From the NCBI GenBank assembly GCA_017654735.1, contig JADPYG010000005.1, positions 186,001 through 250,000 of the forward strand: a DNA stretch of 64,000 nt, written 5' to 3'. Both the position numbers and the translations under genes were made by a program. Positions 35,118 through 46,491 of this stretch are shown one piece after another. The notes under the pieces were generated by a model. The model was not told where the DNA came from, made no database searches, and was given only the letters and a program-made list of their open reading frames with translations. The stretch's first letter is position 1. Each line of letters starts with the position of its first letter. Source of the stretch: Vishniacozyma victoriae. Taxonomy: Eukaryota > Basidiomycota > Tremellomycetes > Tremellales > Bulleribasidiaceae.

Positions 35118-37855
35118 CTATATTCGCTCTGTGAAGGAAAGAAGCTAGTCAGACGAAGACGAAGATGGCCAAGAAGTGAAGAAGCCAGTATACATGCCCG
35201 TAGAGGAGGGCAAGGAAGAAGAGGAAGAAGAGGTGAAAAGGGAGTAGAGAGTCAAGACCCACCTTCCCAATCCGTAACAGCCCTCCTAAATACTTCCAAC
35301 TCATGTTCCCTAGTCCCAGCAAAGTGATCAACGAAATAATCACCCATAACCTCTCTAGCCAAACTCTTTTCACTCTTGAATTGTGCTGTAGCTGATTCAA
35401 GCGAGGTTGGGAGTTTGATTAATGTGTCCCTAGTAACGCCGGGGGAGTTGATGGGGCCGTAAGGGAGTTTGGATTTGTTTGCGATTCCTCGTAGGCCGAG
35501 GGCGAAGATGGCTGAGAATGCGAAATGGGGGTTCATCTGATGATTAGCTGGGGCGGAGGGAAAGTGGCATCGATGGGATAGTGGAGGAGAGGGATTGAAG
35601 GTGTACGCAAAAGGGGTTGATAGGGGGACGGCAGAGGAGCGGTCTAGGGTAGATGCGGAGGGGCGGTGGTTGTGAAGGAGGGTGTTGGGTTTGAATGCTC
35701 AATCAAGAACATCGTGCGTGATGATTGGACTGTAGCTCGAGAATAGATCTCAACCAACACACCCATCCCGAGTAATAGGTTGCACGCAGAGCAAAGAGGA
35801 GAGAAATCAATGACTCACATCAGCACCAGGGACCCTAACCTCGAAACGGGTAGCAGATAATGGAACTCCCGGAGCAGACAAGATTCGGATAGAAGCAGCC
35901 CTAGAGTCGTAGCCGTAAGAAGCGGTATCGGGAGCCCACATTGCCTACGAGCGAGCGTTAGCGAGCTCCTCTTCTGTATTCAAAGGAGAGAGAAAGAAGA
36001 CTCACCTCTCCACCCATGAGTCGTTTATACGAATTGATAGTGGGGCACATCATGGGGACGACTGTACATTAGCTCATTTCGACACTTTGACAATAAAGGT
36101 CCTTGTGACAGAGACAAGCGGTTTCCACGAACTAGGAATAAATGGAGGGAGGGACAGTAAGTCGGAAGCGAGGTAAGAGGAGGCAATTGAACTGGACACA
36201 GGGGACATACCATCAGACAGCCCCTCGAGTAATCCAGCCAAGAACCATTCCGCCTCCTGACTCAAATACTTGGTATCATCAAAAGCAGCTCCTTCCCTTC
36301 CACCCGCTTTCTTTTCGTCTTCAGTAACCGCAAAGATATTTCGTCCGGATTTATCACGTATAGAAACGTGAATATGACCTGAAGTCCCTGGCATCTATCA
36401 TCAGCTTTCTCTCTCCATCTAGAAACAAAAAGCAAAAAAGAAAACGAAGACAGAGAGAGAGAGGGGGACTCACATCACTGTATGGCTTTGCCATGAACGT
36501 TGGAGTTATACCGTATTTCATGCCTACGCTCTTTGCGACGAATTTGAATAGGATTGCATTATCGGCCATTCGGCCTGAATCGGTATATGCCAGAGCGGTC
36601 TCGAAGACTCCTGGACCGGTCTCGGTATCTGCCATTAGTTATCGGCTCTGAACGCGAGCGGGAGCGAGCAAAGAAAGAGACAAGAGGAAAGATATATGCC
36701 ATTGCGAGCGATGGGAGCAAGCTCAAGCGGATCAGGGCTAGAAGGCAAGACAGAGAGGGGTATCAATAAGGGAGAAGATGACATACGATGAGCTTCCACC
36801 TCTACACCGAAGTTTGTAGCTATATCATAAAGATCGTGATAATAATCCATGTTCAGGGAAGTACGGAGCATCGAGTATCCGTGCACTACCTGTCAGCTTC
36901 ATTCCTATACATATACCTTCTGTTCTGAGGTAGGGGTAGAGGACTCACTTCCTGGAGTCAGGGCCTGTAGACCGACAAAGTTCTTTTCGTCCATTGAAGC
37001 GGGAGTCTCCTTGAACTGGAAGTACTATCCATCAGCCTCCTCATCTCCGCACTCTCTTTCCAATCTGATTCTCTCTAACGAGAAATAAGAACAGCACCCA
37101 CCTCAAACTCAGCACCAGACATACAAGTCCAACCCTTCTCCTCTGCTTTTTCCAATACCCCCTTGAGCGCACTTCTGGGATCAACAGCCAAGTACTCTCC
37201 AGTCTCTGGTACTATGAAAGAGACGAGGAAAAAGGGTAGGTTCTTTTCCCATGATAGTCGCCTGTAGGTTGATAAGTCGATTACGGCTAGTAAATCTCTA
37301 TAACCGTTTGCTCGGTTTGAGACTAGGAGTTCGTTAAAGTGGGTTGTGTCGTGTACTGTCGTCAGCTGTATTCTCGTCCCCAGACAGAGGACCAGAGAGG
37401 ATAGTGTCGCGGTGAACAGGCAACAGGAGTGGAAGGAAGAGAAAGAGAAAGCTGAGAGCAAAGAAGCAAGGGGAGAATAAAGGGAAGAAGGATGAGAGAC
37501 GAGAGACGGAGTCAACTCACAGTCCCATCCAAAGATAACGGAGCAGAATCCAAATTGTCCATCCGACTTGACACAAGACAAGAACTTTGATTTCGACATG
37601 ATTTTCCCCCTAAGGACACCATCAACATCGATACCTACTTATCAGCTCTGGCTCCTTCCTAAACGATATAAGAAGCTCACCTGCTACTTTGACTTTAGTA
37701 TCATTTTCAAGGAGCTTGATCAGCTCATCATAGTCTTTAGGAGCGTTTGGGGTTGGTGAGTTGGGCATGGTAGTAGATGTAGGATGTAGTAGAGAAGGAA
37801 AGGAAGATAGGGAGTCTGGGGAGGGAGGAGGTGTAGGAGGGTAAGCGAGCGTCAT
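35118..37855 (-). CDS. Glutamine-synthetase-like enzyme (type I/FluG-like)
   Basis: Eleven exons: 37855-37681, 37634-37521, 37355-37102, 37024-36949, 36885-36787, 36628-36474, 36394-36211, 36061-36006, 35944-35819, 35536-35263 and 35128-35118 (507 residues). Motifs in order: IDVDGVLRGK, AEFE then YFQFKETP, EAHTETGPGVFE, FMAKPYSD, MPGTSGHIHVSI, PTINSYKRL, TRFEVRVPGAD. This is the prokaryote-type GS fold found in fungi as FluG C-terminal or polyamine/ethanolamine gamma-glutamyl ligase relatives, not the octameric eukaryotic GLN1. Substrate is unknown. The last exon carries 11 bases and ends EERI; its joint is the least certain. A second possible start is at 37768. Divergent from UNG1. Confidence 0.88.
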
Positions 37856-37974
37856 AGATAGCAGATAGGATTACTTTCCCACGGTATGCACCCTCCACTA
37901 TATAGTCATTCGCGTCGATCGCGTCCCCTTGCTCATGACAGGTCACATGCTACATGCTTAAAAGATCACTCAAG

Positions 37975-39735
37975 ATGGCATCCAAAGATATAGCATCATT
38001 TTTTACCAAACCCACTACTCCATCTACCAAGCGATCAGCTACTACCGCGTCAAAGGAAGATGAAGTCAAGCAGCCCGCTTCATCACCCCTCTCGACAACC
38101 TCGAGCGGGAAGAAGAGCGGTCTATCAGAGGCTATGCGTAAAGCAATAGCAGAAGGAGCAGAGGAAGGACAGAGGGATGCAAAAAGAGCAAAGATTGAGA
38201 CAAACAGTAGGTCAACTACATGTAGCTTGACTGATGATAGAACCAAAGACAGCTTCTTTATTCACTCAAACGGCTGCAGCTGCTGCTGTTCCCGCTAAAC
38301 TCGATTTACCGAAGGCAAAGACGAGAGATGAATTGATTGAATCATTATCAAAGTATCCGGGGAAGAAGGAACTTTTGCAATTGGAGCTTGATACGCTTGG
38401 AGAGGACTGGTTATTGGCGTTACAGGATGAATTGACGAAACCGTATTTCGTTGCTGTGAGTGGTCTCCTCCTATATGACTCTTGAACGTGGGAGTTCTGA
38501 ATGATTCCGGCGAGTAGTAGCGTGAAGAGGGAAAGCAGAGTTCGGAGTGAGGCTAACAGATAGTTGAAAGAGTTCGTGACGAAAGAACAAGCTACCAAAA
38601 AAGTCTTTCCACCTGGTAAGCTACTACCTCTAGTCCGAAGATGAGCTCATGGGTAGCGAATGACATTTACTCCTGGTCGAGATTATGCCCTCTAAAGGAC
38701 GTGAGGGTAGTCATAATAGGTCAGCTCTCCCTCACCCACCCAGGGTAAAGCTAACAATCAGGACAAGATCCTTATCATGTGAGCTGACTCAGCCCGGTGT
38801 CCCTGAAGGTAGCTAACTAGTAGGGCGATGGTCAAGCTCATGTTCGTATTCTCCACTTCGTCCTCAATGGGTACATGACTCTGACTGATCGCAGGGATTC
38901 GCTTTCTCAGTTAGGAAGGGCATCATAATCCCCCCATCTCTCAGGAATATTTATAAGGAATTAGCAGATGAAGTGGATGGGTTTACGATTCCAAAACATG
39001 GGTTAGTCCCCTTTCCTTTCCTCTCATTTCATCTCCTTCCTCCACACCCTTTGAATGTATGGATATCGCACTTGATCCATCGATATATCAGTCCCTCGTT
39101 CGAGACTGGAGACGCGACAAGCCTCTCGGAATAGAGCTGATCTACAGAGATCTGACAGAATGGGCAAAACATGGAGTCTTGCTCCTCAATACCTCCCTCA
39201 CAGTTCGAGCTCACGAGGTAAGTCATGTCCTCTCCTACCTCCTCTCCATCTCCTGCACATCAATATCATTCATTTCCAAATCCGGGTGGATTCCGCTAAT
39301 TTTTTTAACCTATCGGTTCTCAAGCTTACAAACAGGCCGGATCACATGCAGGTAAAGGTTGGGAATCATTTACAGCCGCTATTCTAAAAACCATCACTTC
39401 CCGGCATACAAGCGCCGGCGAGACAACGCCCGAAAAAGGAGTCGTATTAATGGCATGGGGTAAACATGCTCAGAATATGGTAACTGGTGTTGACAAGGTA
39501 TGTTCTCCCTCATTCCCATCACTCTTTAGTGAATAGACGTCGTCCAGAAAAGCCGAAGAAGAAAGCTGATATTTAGAAAACAAACTTCGTCCTCTCCTCT
39601 GCTCACCCATCTCCTTTTGCAGCTATGAAAGGGTTCTTTGGGAATGGGCATTTCAATCAAGCCAATACGTGGTTGGAAGGGAAATATGGGCCTAAAGGCG
39701 GGGTCGATTGGGCTTCGCTCGGTGCTCAGGCTTGA
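37975..39735 (+). CDS. UNG1: Uracil-DNA glycosylase
   Basis: Ten exons: 37975-38206, 38241-38455, 38564-38615, 38657-38719, 38762-38778, 38824-38841, 38895-39001, 39148-39217, 39336-39497 and 39577-39735 (364 residues). [10 protein letters not shown] at the N-terminus resembles a PCNA-binding PIP box as in human UNG2. The water-activating loop GQDPYH spans exons 4-5, DGQAHG is in exon 6, then [33 protein letters not shown] and the HPSP loop (SSAHPSPFA) near the end. It removes uracil from DNA to start base-excision repair in nucleus and mitochondria. A possible earlier in-frame start lies at 37954. FAFSV replaces the usual LAFSV. Exons 5 and 6 are 17 and 18 bases. Confidence 0.92.
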
Positions 39736-39948
39736 TCGTCGTCAAAGCGCCTGAAATCACGATCTTACTTTTGCGGGTGGTTATTGCTATACTTGGAATT
39801 AGGGAGATGGATCCAGATCTGTAGCAAAGAGCATCGACTGTAGATAAGTTATATCAAACTCATAAAATACCTTGTACATTACATATTGCATACACAGACA
39901 ATAAAACTTCTACTACATCCCCACCTCATCTAGGCACATTGAGGTCGT

Positions 39949-41547
39949 TTACGCAGCAACAGCCTCAGCAACAGCTTTCCCTTTGCCTTTTCCAGGTTTC
40001 GATCTCCCCCAAGCGATTTTCGCTTTCTTTCCCTCTACCTCTATTCCACCCTGGGCTGATAATCCTTCTGCTGTTCTCTCTGCTAATGCCCGGGTGTTGA
40101 AGTTTACAAATGCGCAATCTATCATTAGCTCCACTTCTCCACTTCGTTCATGCCTCTGCCGCATTCACGGCATCAAGGTAGCGCCTACGGCGCTGGGGAC
40201 TCACGTTGAGCTTCCAAGACCTTTATCGACCGGATATCGGTAGGTTTTACCCATGGGCAGGTAAATACCAAACTCGTCCTTACTTGATCTTCATTACAAG
40301 TAGGTAAAGCAAGGAACATTAATGTCGTCTAATGAGTCAGCTCCATCACCACATCATAGACTCTAGAGACGTACGATCTCCTTATCTTCCGGTGCTTTTA
40401 ATCCTTTAGACTCGGCTACGCCCTGTAGGATCTTTTTCGCTACTGGATCATTACGTCCGTAATATCGATCTTGGAAGTTTTGTTTCTCCAATCCATTCTC
40501 TTTCGGCATTTCATGTCTATCATCAGCTCCATCCTTCGTTCCCAGAAGCCATTCCTGCAAGACATCATGCCTCGCGACATGGCAGTCAGATATGCCTAGC
40601 GGCATGACTTACCTGAATGGACACTCATCCCCCCTATTACATTCCCCTTTAACGTAGAACGAACATATATGAGGTCGATTCCTCTTGTAGAATGGATCCG
40701 TCCTCGCTAAACCTTTCAACATCTCCCTACCAGCTCGATTGGCAGTTTGTGAATCGAATGTCATTCCATCTGGTGAATCTTCCATCTGGGAATCAGCTCT
40801 ACTCCCCTCAGGATCAGGATTGCTCGAACTCACCTGTTTTTCCAGATTCTGGATATGATATTCTGAACTTTAGCTTATTCTTCACCGACAAAGGATTGGA
40901 AGAGGACTCACGTTTGTTGATATCGGAAGTAGGTGCTGTATTCTTCCTTCCTAATGCAGCATCCCTGACCTGAACTGGTAGACCGAACTCCCTAGCTGTC
41001 AGCGTCCGTCCATATACCTCCTAGAGCCACCTGAAGTGGAAAGAAGACTCACAGATCAAGTAAACAAGTCTGACAAATCCCTTTAATCTTTGAACAAGCC
41101 GTACAAACTTCCGTCTTCTTGAATCGCGATCCATTTCCGGGGTTCCATCTAAACGTCGTGAAGGGTCGATTACAGATCTGTTATCAGCTCTGTATAACAC
41201 CATTGTGGAGTGATGGAAACGGAAGGCTGGACTGACTTTACATTCTGAACCGTATTCCTGTTTTGTCTGTTAGTCAGCTTTGTCGAGTATCATTTGTCTC
41301 GGACACGCAAGGACATACCATTCGGACATAAGGATTTGGTCCTAAGCCTGATCATTAGCTGTGCTTTCCTACGAGTGGGCCTTTGAGCTTACAAGGCTCG
41401 CATCTACTCATCAGCAACATGACAACGCGTGAACGAGGACTTACAGAATCGGGAAATCAGATGACTCCACACCGACTTTCTACTCTATCAGCTCCTGCTC
41501 ACATAGCGTATAGATGGGCGTACATTAATATCGTGCTTTGCTGGCAT
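39949..41547 (-). CDS. SLT11: Pre-mRNA splicing factor SLT11/ECM2 (RBM22-like)
   Basis: Twelve exons: 41547-41524, 41479-41445, 41403-41393, 41347-41319, 41257-41237, 41177-41053, 40991-40912, 40862-40834, 40785-40613, 40516-40375, 40328-40205 and 40118-39949 (320 residues). The N-terminal zinc module reads [49 protein letters not shown]; then [11 protein letters not shown], a CCCH finger ([20 protein letters not shown]) and a C-terminal RRM ([34 protein letters not shown]). The protein sits in the active spliceosome beside U6 and U2 RNA. The third exon has only 11 bases and carries most of CEPC. A splicing factor gene cut so finely is itself striking. Confidence 0.93.
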
Positions 41548-42054
41548 TGTAGCACGATTACTAGGTATGTATGGGGTTGATAATGCCAAGTTGATAGACG
41601 GTTTACAAAAGGTAGAGAATGGGATAGCGGAAGCAAATTTCGAGTGGATAGCTCACCTGATCTGACCCTCTCAGTCCATCTTACACATTTCAAGTGTCAG
41701 CAGGCATACGCTGTCGGGGCGATCCCTGATCTACGGGTTTTATAAACCACCACACTCTTAAAATCTCAGTCTGGGAACCTTGCTTGCATCAAGCAGGACC
41801 GCTGATTCAATTTCGCGACTTGTGATCTAGGAAAGGCTTCAGTCATGATATTCGAGTGAGCAAGTCCTGGCCCATACCCCTTCGATCAGATGTGAAGATC
41901 CAAACTTGGCATGGATTCATCTGTCCTGCCTGGACTTAGCTACATCTCAGCAATGACCATGAAAGGATTACATGGACTGGAAATCGATAGTGTCATAGTA
42001 AGTAAGAACCTCATCTCCCGACCCTTCTTCTGGTAGCTAGCCCCAACACTCCCG
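41548..42054. other. Intergenic upstream of SLT11
   Basis: No supported gene in about 0.5 kb; it includes the SLT11 promoter and the 3' flank of the small minus-strand gene. Confidence 0.45.
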
Positions 42055-42288
42055 CTACCGACTCATCTCGAACGCCTTCCTAAGAGCATGCAGCTCCGCC
42101 AACAACTCTGCCTGAGCCCCGCGCACTACCCTCTCATTCCTCTCTCGTTCCACGATAACAGAACGTCTCATATTCTCTAAATCGTCATCCAATTGCTTGT
42201 GCCATGGGTAGAGGACGAAGACTTGGAAGCCTAGTGCTGACGTTGCTATTGCGAAGTTGGTGAGGGAGAATGTCCGCGTTATACGCAT
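42055..42288 (-). CDS. Small single-TM coiled-coil protein, unknown
   Basis: A single exon encodes 77 residues. A hydrophobic helix (residues ~9-27, ATSALGFQVFVLYPW) is followed by a charged helix (QLDDDLENMRRSVIVERERN) typical of a short coiled coil. The basic N-terminus (MRITRTFSLTN) could serve mitochondrial import. Size and layout resemble respiratory-chain assembly factors such as Pet117, but the sequence match is not convincing. No homologue is claimed. Confidence 0.55.
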   Translation of the reverse strand: MRITRTFSLTNFAIATSALGFQVFVLYPWHKQLDDDLENMRRSVIVERERNERVVRGAQAELLAELHALRKAFEMSR

Positions 42289-43554
42289 GGTCGTGTCGAG
42301 TGAGTTGTGGGTCGGTTGAAATTCGGATTCGTCAGGCAGAGTTTTCGTTTAAAGCGGTGCTGGGCAATCATCAGCAGTTTGTTGTCTGCGGATGAGGCTG
42401 AGACTGACCTTATTTGCTGCGCGGAGGAGAAAGGTATACTCTCTAGCATTGAGCATTCTCGTCAAGACAAGATCAATCCCGGGTGTTGCCGATCATTACT
42501 ATTTGTTATCAGCCGCGGATCATTTGTATTTTGGATTGTGATGATTTGTATTTCGGGTTGCGACCATTTGTATTTGTCGGAAAGGCTCGGGGTAATCGTT
42601 CTCTCGTCGAGTGTAGATTAGCGCGCTATCAGGTGCAGGTATGGAACGAGGGTACAGAGCATTCTCATCGAGATGGTCAGGACTACTCATTGGAAACGAT
42701 ATGAGCTCAGCACAAACGTGGGACCTAAGAGCTAAGCTGTCTGCTTTACACCTTTCCCTTGACATGAAGGATCCATTGAGCGGAGTAAGGAAGTATATCT
42801 CAAGCGGTATCAAGCAAAGATCCAGCAGACCGTAACTCTGCCCACATCACCTATCTGATGGACGACAGTTCGACTCGGGAAGAGGTACACCCCAAAGGAT
42901 CTTTCGATTACACCATAATCTGGTTGATAATCTTCACGACCTACAAGCGGGTATGGACCATAGTTCGAGCGCAGCAAAGACCGTCCTCGAGTTGTGCCCG
43001 TGCCTAATGCGAGTGTCAAGCAGCAAAATCACCGCTTCAAGTGCTAATACTTCTCTCGTTTCTCCACTGCAGGGCAGGTCTGAGGTCGTGGGCTCGGGAG
43101 ACGTTAGTGTATGGCACTCAGCTTGACTTAGCTCGATATCCTAGTGTGTCGGCATTGGGTAAATGTGTATCGGGTCAATAAAACGAAGTTGACAGGCAAT
43201 TATAAAAGGGAAAAGAGAGACATAGCGGAAGCGACTTTCGACGGGTGGACAGACCTTTAGATAAATGCGTGGTGCTGGTCTTTAGTCCTTGTTTTCAGGA
43301 TACAGGACGACAGCAGCCCAACTTGACGTTGCCGCTCTGCGAGAGCAGCAACAACTGTCTGATGGACGGACGACGGCTCTCCTCAAGGCAGACTTCGGAC
43401 CATCTGACCCACAAACCCATATTTTGATGACAGAGCCCGGAGGCTACGGTCAACCCGAGCCAGACACAAATGTGAGATGCATGCAACAGAAACTTCGACC
43501 TCGACCCCCCTATCCCTATATCGATATGTGACCCCATTACCCCCGCAAATTGGG
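42289..43554. other. Intergenic 1.27 kb
   Basis: No gene supported. Between 42501 and 42575 the decamer ATTTGTATTT recurs at 22-base spacing (42522, 42544, 42566) with a degenerate copy at 42501. The rest looks like the promoter of the 77-residue protein and the 3' flank of the zinc-cluster gene. Confidence 0.5.
42501..42575. repeat. Four ~22-base phased copies of ATTTGTATTT
   Basis: Exact decamers start at 42522, 42544 and 42566; a partial copy (ATTTGTTATC) starts at 42501. The intervening bases are also partly alike (GATCA/GATGA/GACCA before each copy). It lies 210-290 bases upstream of the 42288 start. Confidence 0.7.
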
Positions 43555-45824
43555 CTACATGTGTGCTAGATTTACACCAAAAAGTTGCTCAAAAACACGA
43601 TCGAAATCCACTGTACTGGCATCCGCACCGTTGACACCTTCGCTCCCTGATGTCTGGTACAGTTGCGCGATGTGCCCATGACCCATTTCCGTCTCACGCA
43701 GTTGCTCTGATGACTTGCTCCACTTCGAGTATAAATCGGGCCGGAAAGCATCGGCGAAGCGCTCACAAAGTGATCGCATGTGTTCGGATACCCAGTCCGT
43801 GAGTTTTCCAGCATAGTGCCATCGTCGTTCGATCTCAGACATGGCAATGACGCACGCATTCATCCGCGTCACGATATTTTCACGCTCGGCAATCTGGTCG
43901 CGTAGTGAAACCGATGATGCTGGCACCGCGGCGGGGTCATGGCGAAATTCCAAGCCCAGATGCAATATTGCGAAAGTCGTCCATATTGGGTACAAGTGCT
44001 CCGAGGTGAACGGCACTTGCGTACCACTGCAGTGCCAGTCCAGCAACCCGTCGAGCACATCAGCGATGGCGTGACAATCCATCAGGCTGAGCGCCAAGGC
44101 TTCTTCTTGCTCCGGCGGCGGTTTGCGAAGCCGAGGGAGTAGCGGTCGGCGGATGAGCAGTCGCACATAGTGATAGTGTATGGCCAATGAAGCGTTGCTA
44201 ACGTCGACAGAGCGATCAGAAGTGCCTTGGGCGCCGATGGACTCCTCGGATGGCAGACGCAAAAAAGTAGGGAGGGCGAAAAGCCAGTGGTCGGTTCCGC
44301 TCAGGAGTGCCTCGACGTCTGTAATCCTCCCCGGCTGCACACCGTAGAGCTTATCGAGGGCTTGGCCCAGTATTCGGTCCAGTAACAATTTTTGAACGAA
44401 AGCCGAGGACGTCACGCTGCCGTAAAGCTCTAGAGGAGGATCGAAGTCAAAGTCGCCCTCGCTAAAGACCGGACGTCGCCCACTAGACGCGCAGTGATTG
44501 ATATCCAGGTGGTATAAGCACCAAAACGCTCGCCTTGTTGCTACGGCGTATTGTTCAGCTGACTTTGACAGAGGTGACGAGGGGTGGTCTCGAACATGTA
44601 ATCCCAATTCTTGGCTCGCACGTAGCGCTGACCCGGCGAGCAACCAGACTACATGCGGCGAGACTGTTCCGTGCAGCCACGTACAAGTGAGGACCGTCAC
44701 TTGAAGGGACACGTCGTCTGGGGTTTCCGGTAGCCAGGCCGGGCGGATCCGGTGAACCTCGGCCATTGCCTCCTTGGCAGCGAGGAAGTATGCCCAGCCG
44801 GATGATCGCGGATCACCAGAATACTGCGTCGTGGATTCATCAAGAAATCGCGCTGCGTTGGCAAAGACCAGCCAGCAGACGGCGGAGAAGCGGCGATCTC
44901 GGATGGCCAAACCGCCAGACAACTTGCCTCGAAAGGTGTCCTGATCCAGAAGAGGTATATGAATGTCGCATTTGAAGTAAGCATTCACGAGTAGGTCCTC
45001 CAGAGCGGGATGGGGCCACATCACCAACGGCTGGATGTCGATGGGAGTTGCAGAGGTGACATCCCAAATGGGTGGCATCCAAAATCCCCGCCGCATAGAC
45101 GATTTAACACGGGACAGGAAATCGGTATCCCTGTAGCCACGGACGCCGTCTATTGCGACACTGACATGATGCAGAGAGCTAGAGCCGTGATAGCGAAACG
45201 GGCAGTCGACAACTTCAAGGCGGGTCATTGCGACTTTGATCCTGTCTGATTCTCCGGGGTCGTATGACCGAGGTATGGGAGTGCATTTCGGACTGCTGCG
45301 GCTGCCGGTCGGTGCCCCTCCGCGCCAATATCGGTCTCGGTCGTGTGCTGCAAACGGAGTCGAGCTGTTACTATCGCTGTTGGGGACGATACGAGTGGTA
45401 GAGTCTCGATCGCATGCTGCAAAGGCAGTCGAGCTGATGGTATCACTGTTGGGGATGTCACAGATGGTAGAATCTCTCATCTGTCCTGTTCAGTCCGAGT
45501 CGATGACTTGACAGACGGCCCTGCTCACGGTACGAACTGTCTCCTCCAGACCCTTGACCTGGGATTCTAGCTTTTGGACGTAAGCCTTCGAAGGCGCTCT
45601 CGGGCGTGTATCTAGCACGAAGGTGCAAGCCTCACCCGTAGCTGCACATAATGCGCAATCTATAAGTCAACGTATTGTATCGATGTTCGACTCTGGATGA
45701 TGATCTGCTCACCGGTCTGGTTAGTGTTCGCATCTGCGCCTGCCCTGATGGACACTGGTAGACATTTACGTTTAGACTTCCGACAGCGATCGCAGGCCCT
45801 AGTAGTTGTGATACGAACAGACAT
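43555..45824 (-). CDS. Zn2Cys6 fungal-specific transcription factor
   Basis: Three exons, 45824-45713, 45659-45529 and 45480-43555, predict 722 residues. The zinc cluster is complete once spliced: Cys at residues 11, 14, 21, 39, 42 and 49 (ACDRCRKSKRKC ... CALCAATGEAC), with 17 residues between the third and fourth Cys. A coiled-coil linker follows (KAYVQKLESQVKGLEETV), then a 23-residue tandem repeat (FAACDR / FAAHDR), then the large fungal-trans middle homology domain (DIHIPLLDQDTFRGKL, LGLHVRDHPSSP, RRAFWCLYHLDINHC, HYHYVRLLIRRPLL). It should bind CGG-containing sites as a dimer. It is divergent from a small membrane-protein gene across a promoter holding a perfect palindrome. Confidence 0.9.
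45337..45474 (-). repeat. 69-base coding tandem repeat in the zinc-cluster linker
   Basis: Two adjacent 69-base units at 45474-45406 and 45405-45337 encode similar 23-residue blocks, beginning DSTICDIPNSDT and DSTTRIVPNSDS and ending FAACDR and FAAHDR. They have diverged at about a third of positions. Confidence 0.75.
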
Positions 45825-46491
45825 AGGAAACGTTGTGACAAGTTTGCTTTGATGATTTGTAAAGGCTATTCAGCGGATGTACGCCTTTATTGATCTGAAG
45901 ATTAGTGTCCAAGCAACTCAGATCTGCCGTATGTTGCGCAGGCCTTACACCACAGCCAGTGTAAACATACCGAACCGAATTGTGTAGACCAGGGCAATAA
46001 GGAGGTTGGGTGGACAGGAATGACGCTGATGTCGTTGGGACGGAGCATACACCAATATACGAGAGGCTCAGCTGTGCCCAAGATGGGCGTCGCTGACGTA
46101 TCCTGAACCGCCGACAGCTAAACGGGCTGCGCAATCGACGCGATCGTGGCTCTAGTAGTGGAGCGAGTCCCCAAAGGTTGCTGTGGAGGTTAGTCAAGTC
46201 AAGTAAGCCGGTGGAGCATGGGTCCGCCCACATTTTCCGTGATTGGCTGGGCACAAGATAACGAGAGATCTGCGGCTGCCGCGGCGGCTTTCACCGCCGG
46301 ACGCCGCGGCAGCCGCAATTCAACTTTTACATCGGTTTCGGCGCTGATATGGCTTTCTCAAGCTTGAGGTCAAGCTCGGAGGTAGCTATAAAAGTGAAGA
46401 GGTGGAATGATGTCCCACATTGCAAAAACCGCCGGTCACTGCATCCATTTACAGTTGCCTACTATCGCCCTCCAAAGTCACATAGTCCAAA
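45825..46491. promoter_or_regulatory. Divergent promoter between zinc-cluster TF and membrane protein
   Basis: A 667-base region between two start codons pointing apart. It contains a perfect long palindrome at 46271-46317 and a TATAAAAG box at 46387-46394, 98 bases before the membrane-protein start. The arrangement suggests joint or autoregulated control by the TF. Confidence 0.6.
46271..46317. promoter_or_regulatory. Perfect 16-base-arm palindrome with nested CGGCGG/CCGCCG
   Basis: Left arm TGCGGCTGCCGCGGCG (46271-46286) and right arm CGCCGCGGCAGCCGCA (46302-46317) are exact reverse complements around 15 bases. A second inverted repeat CGGCGG-N6-CCGCCG is nested at 46282-46299. Multiple CGG/CCG triplets fit zinc-cluster binding; a hairpin or cruciform is also possible. 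Confidence 0.8.
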
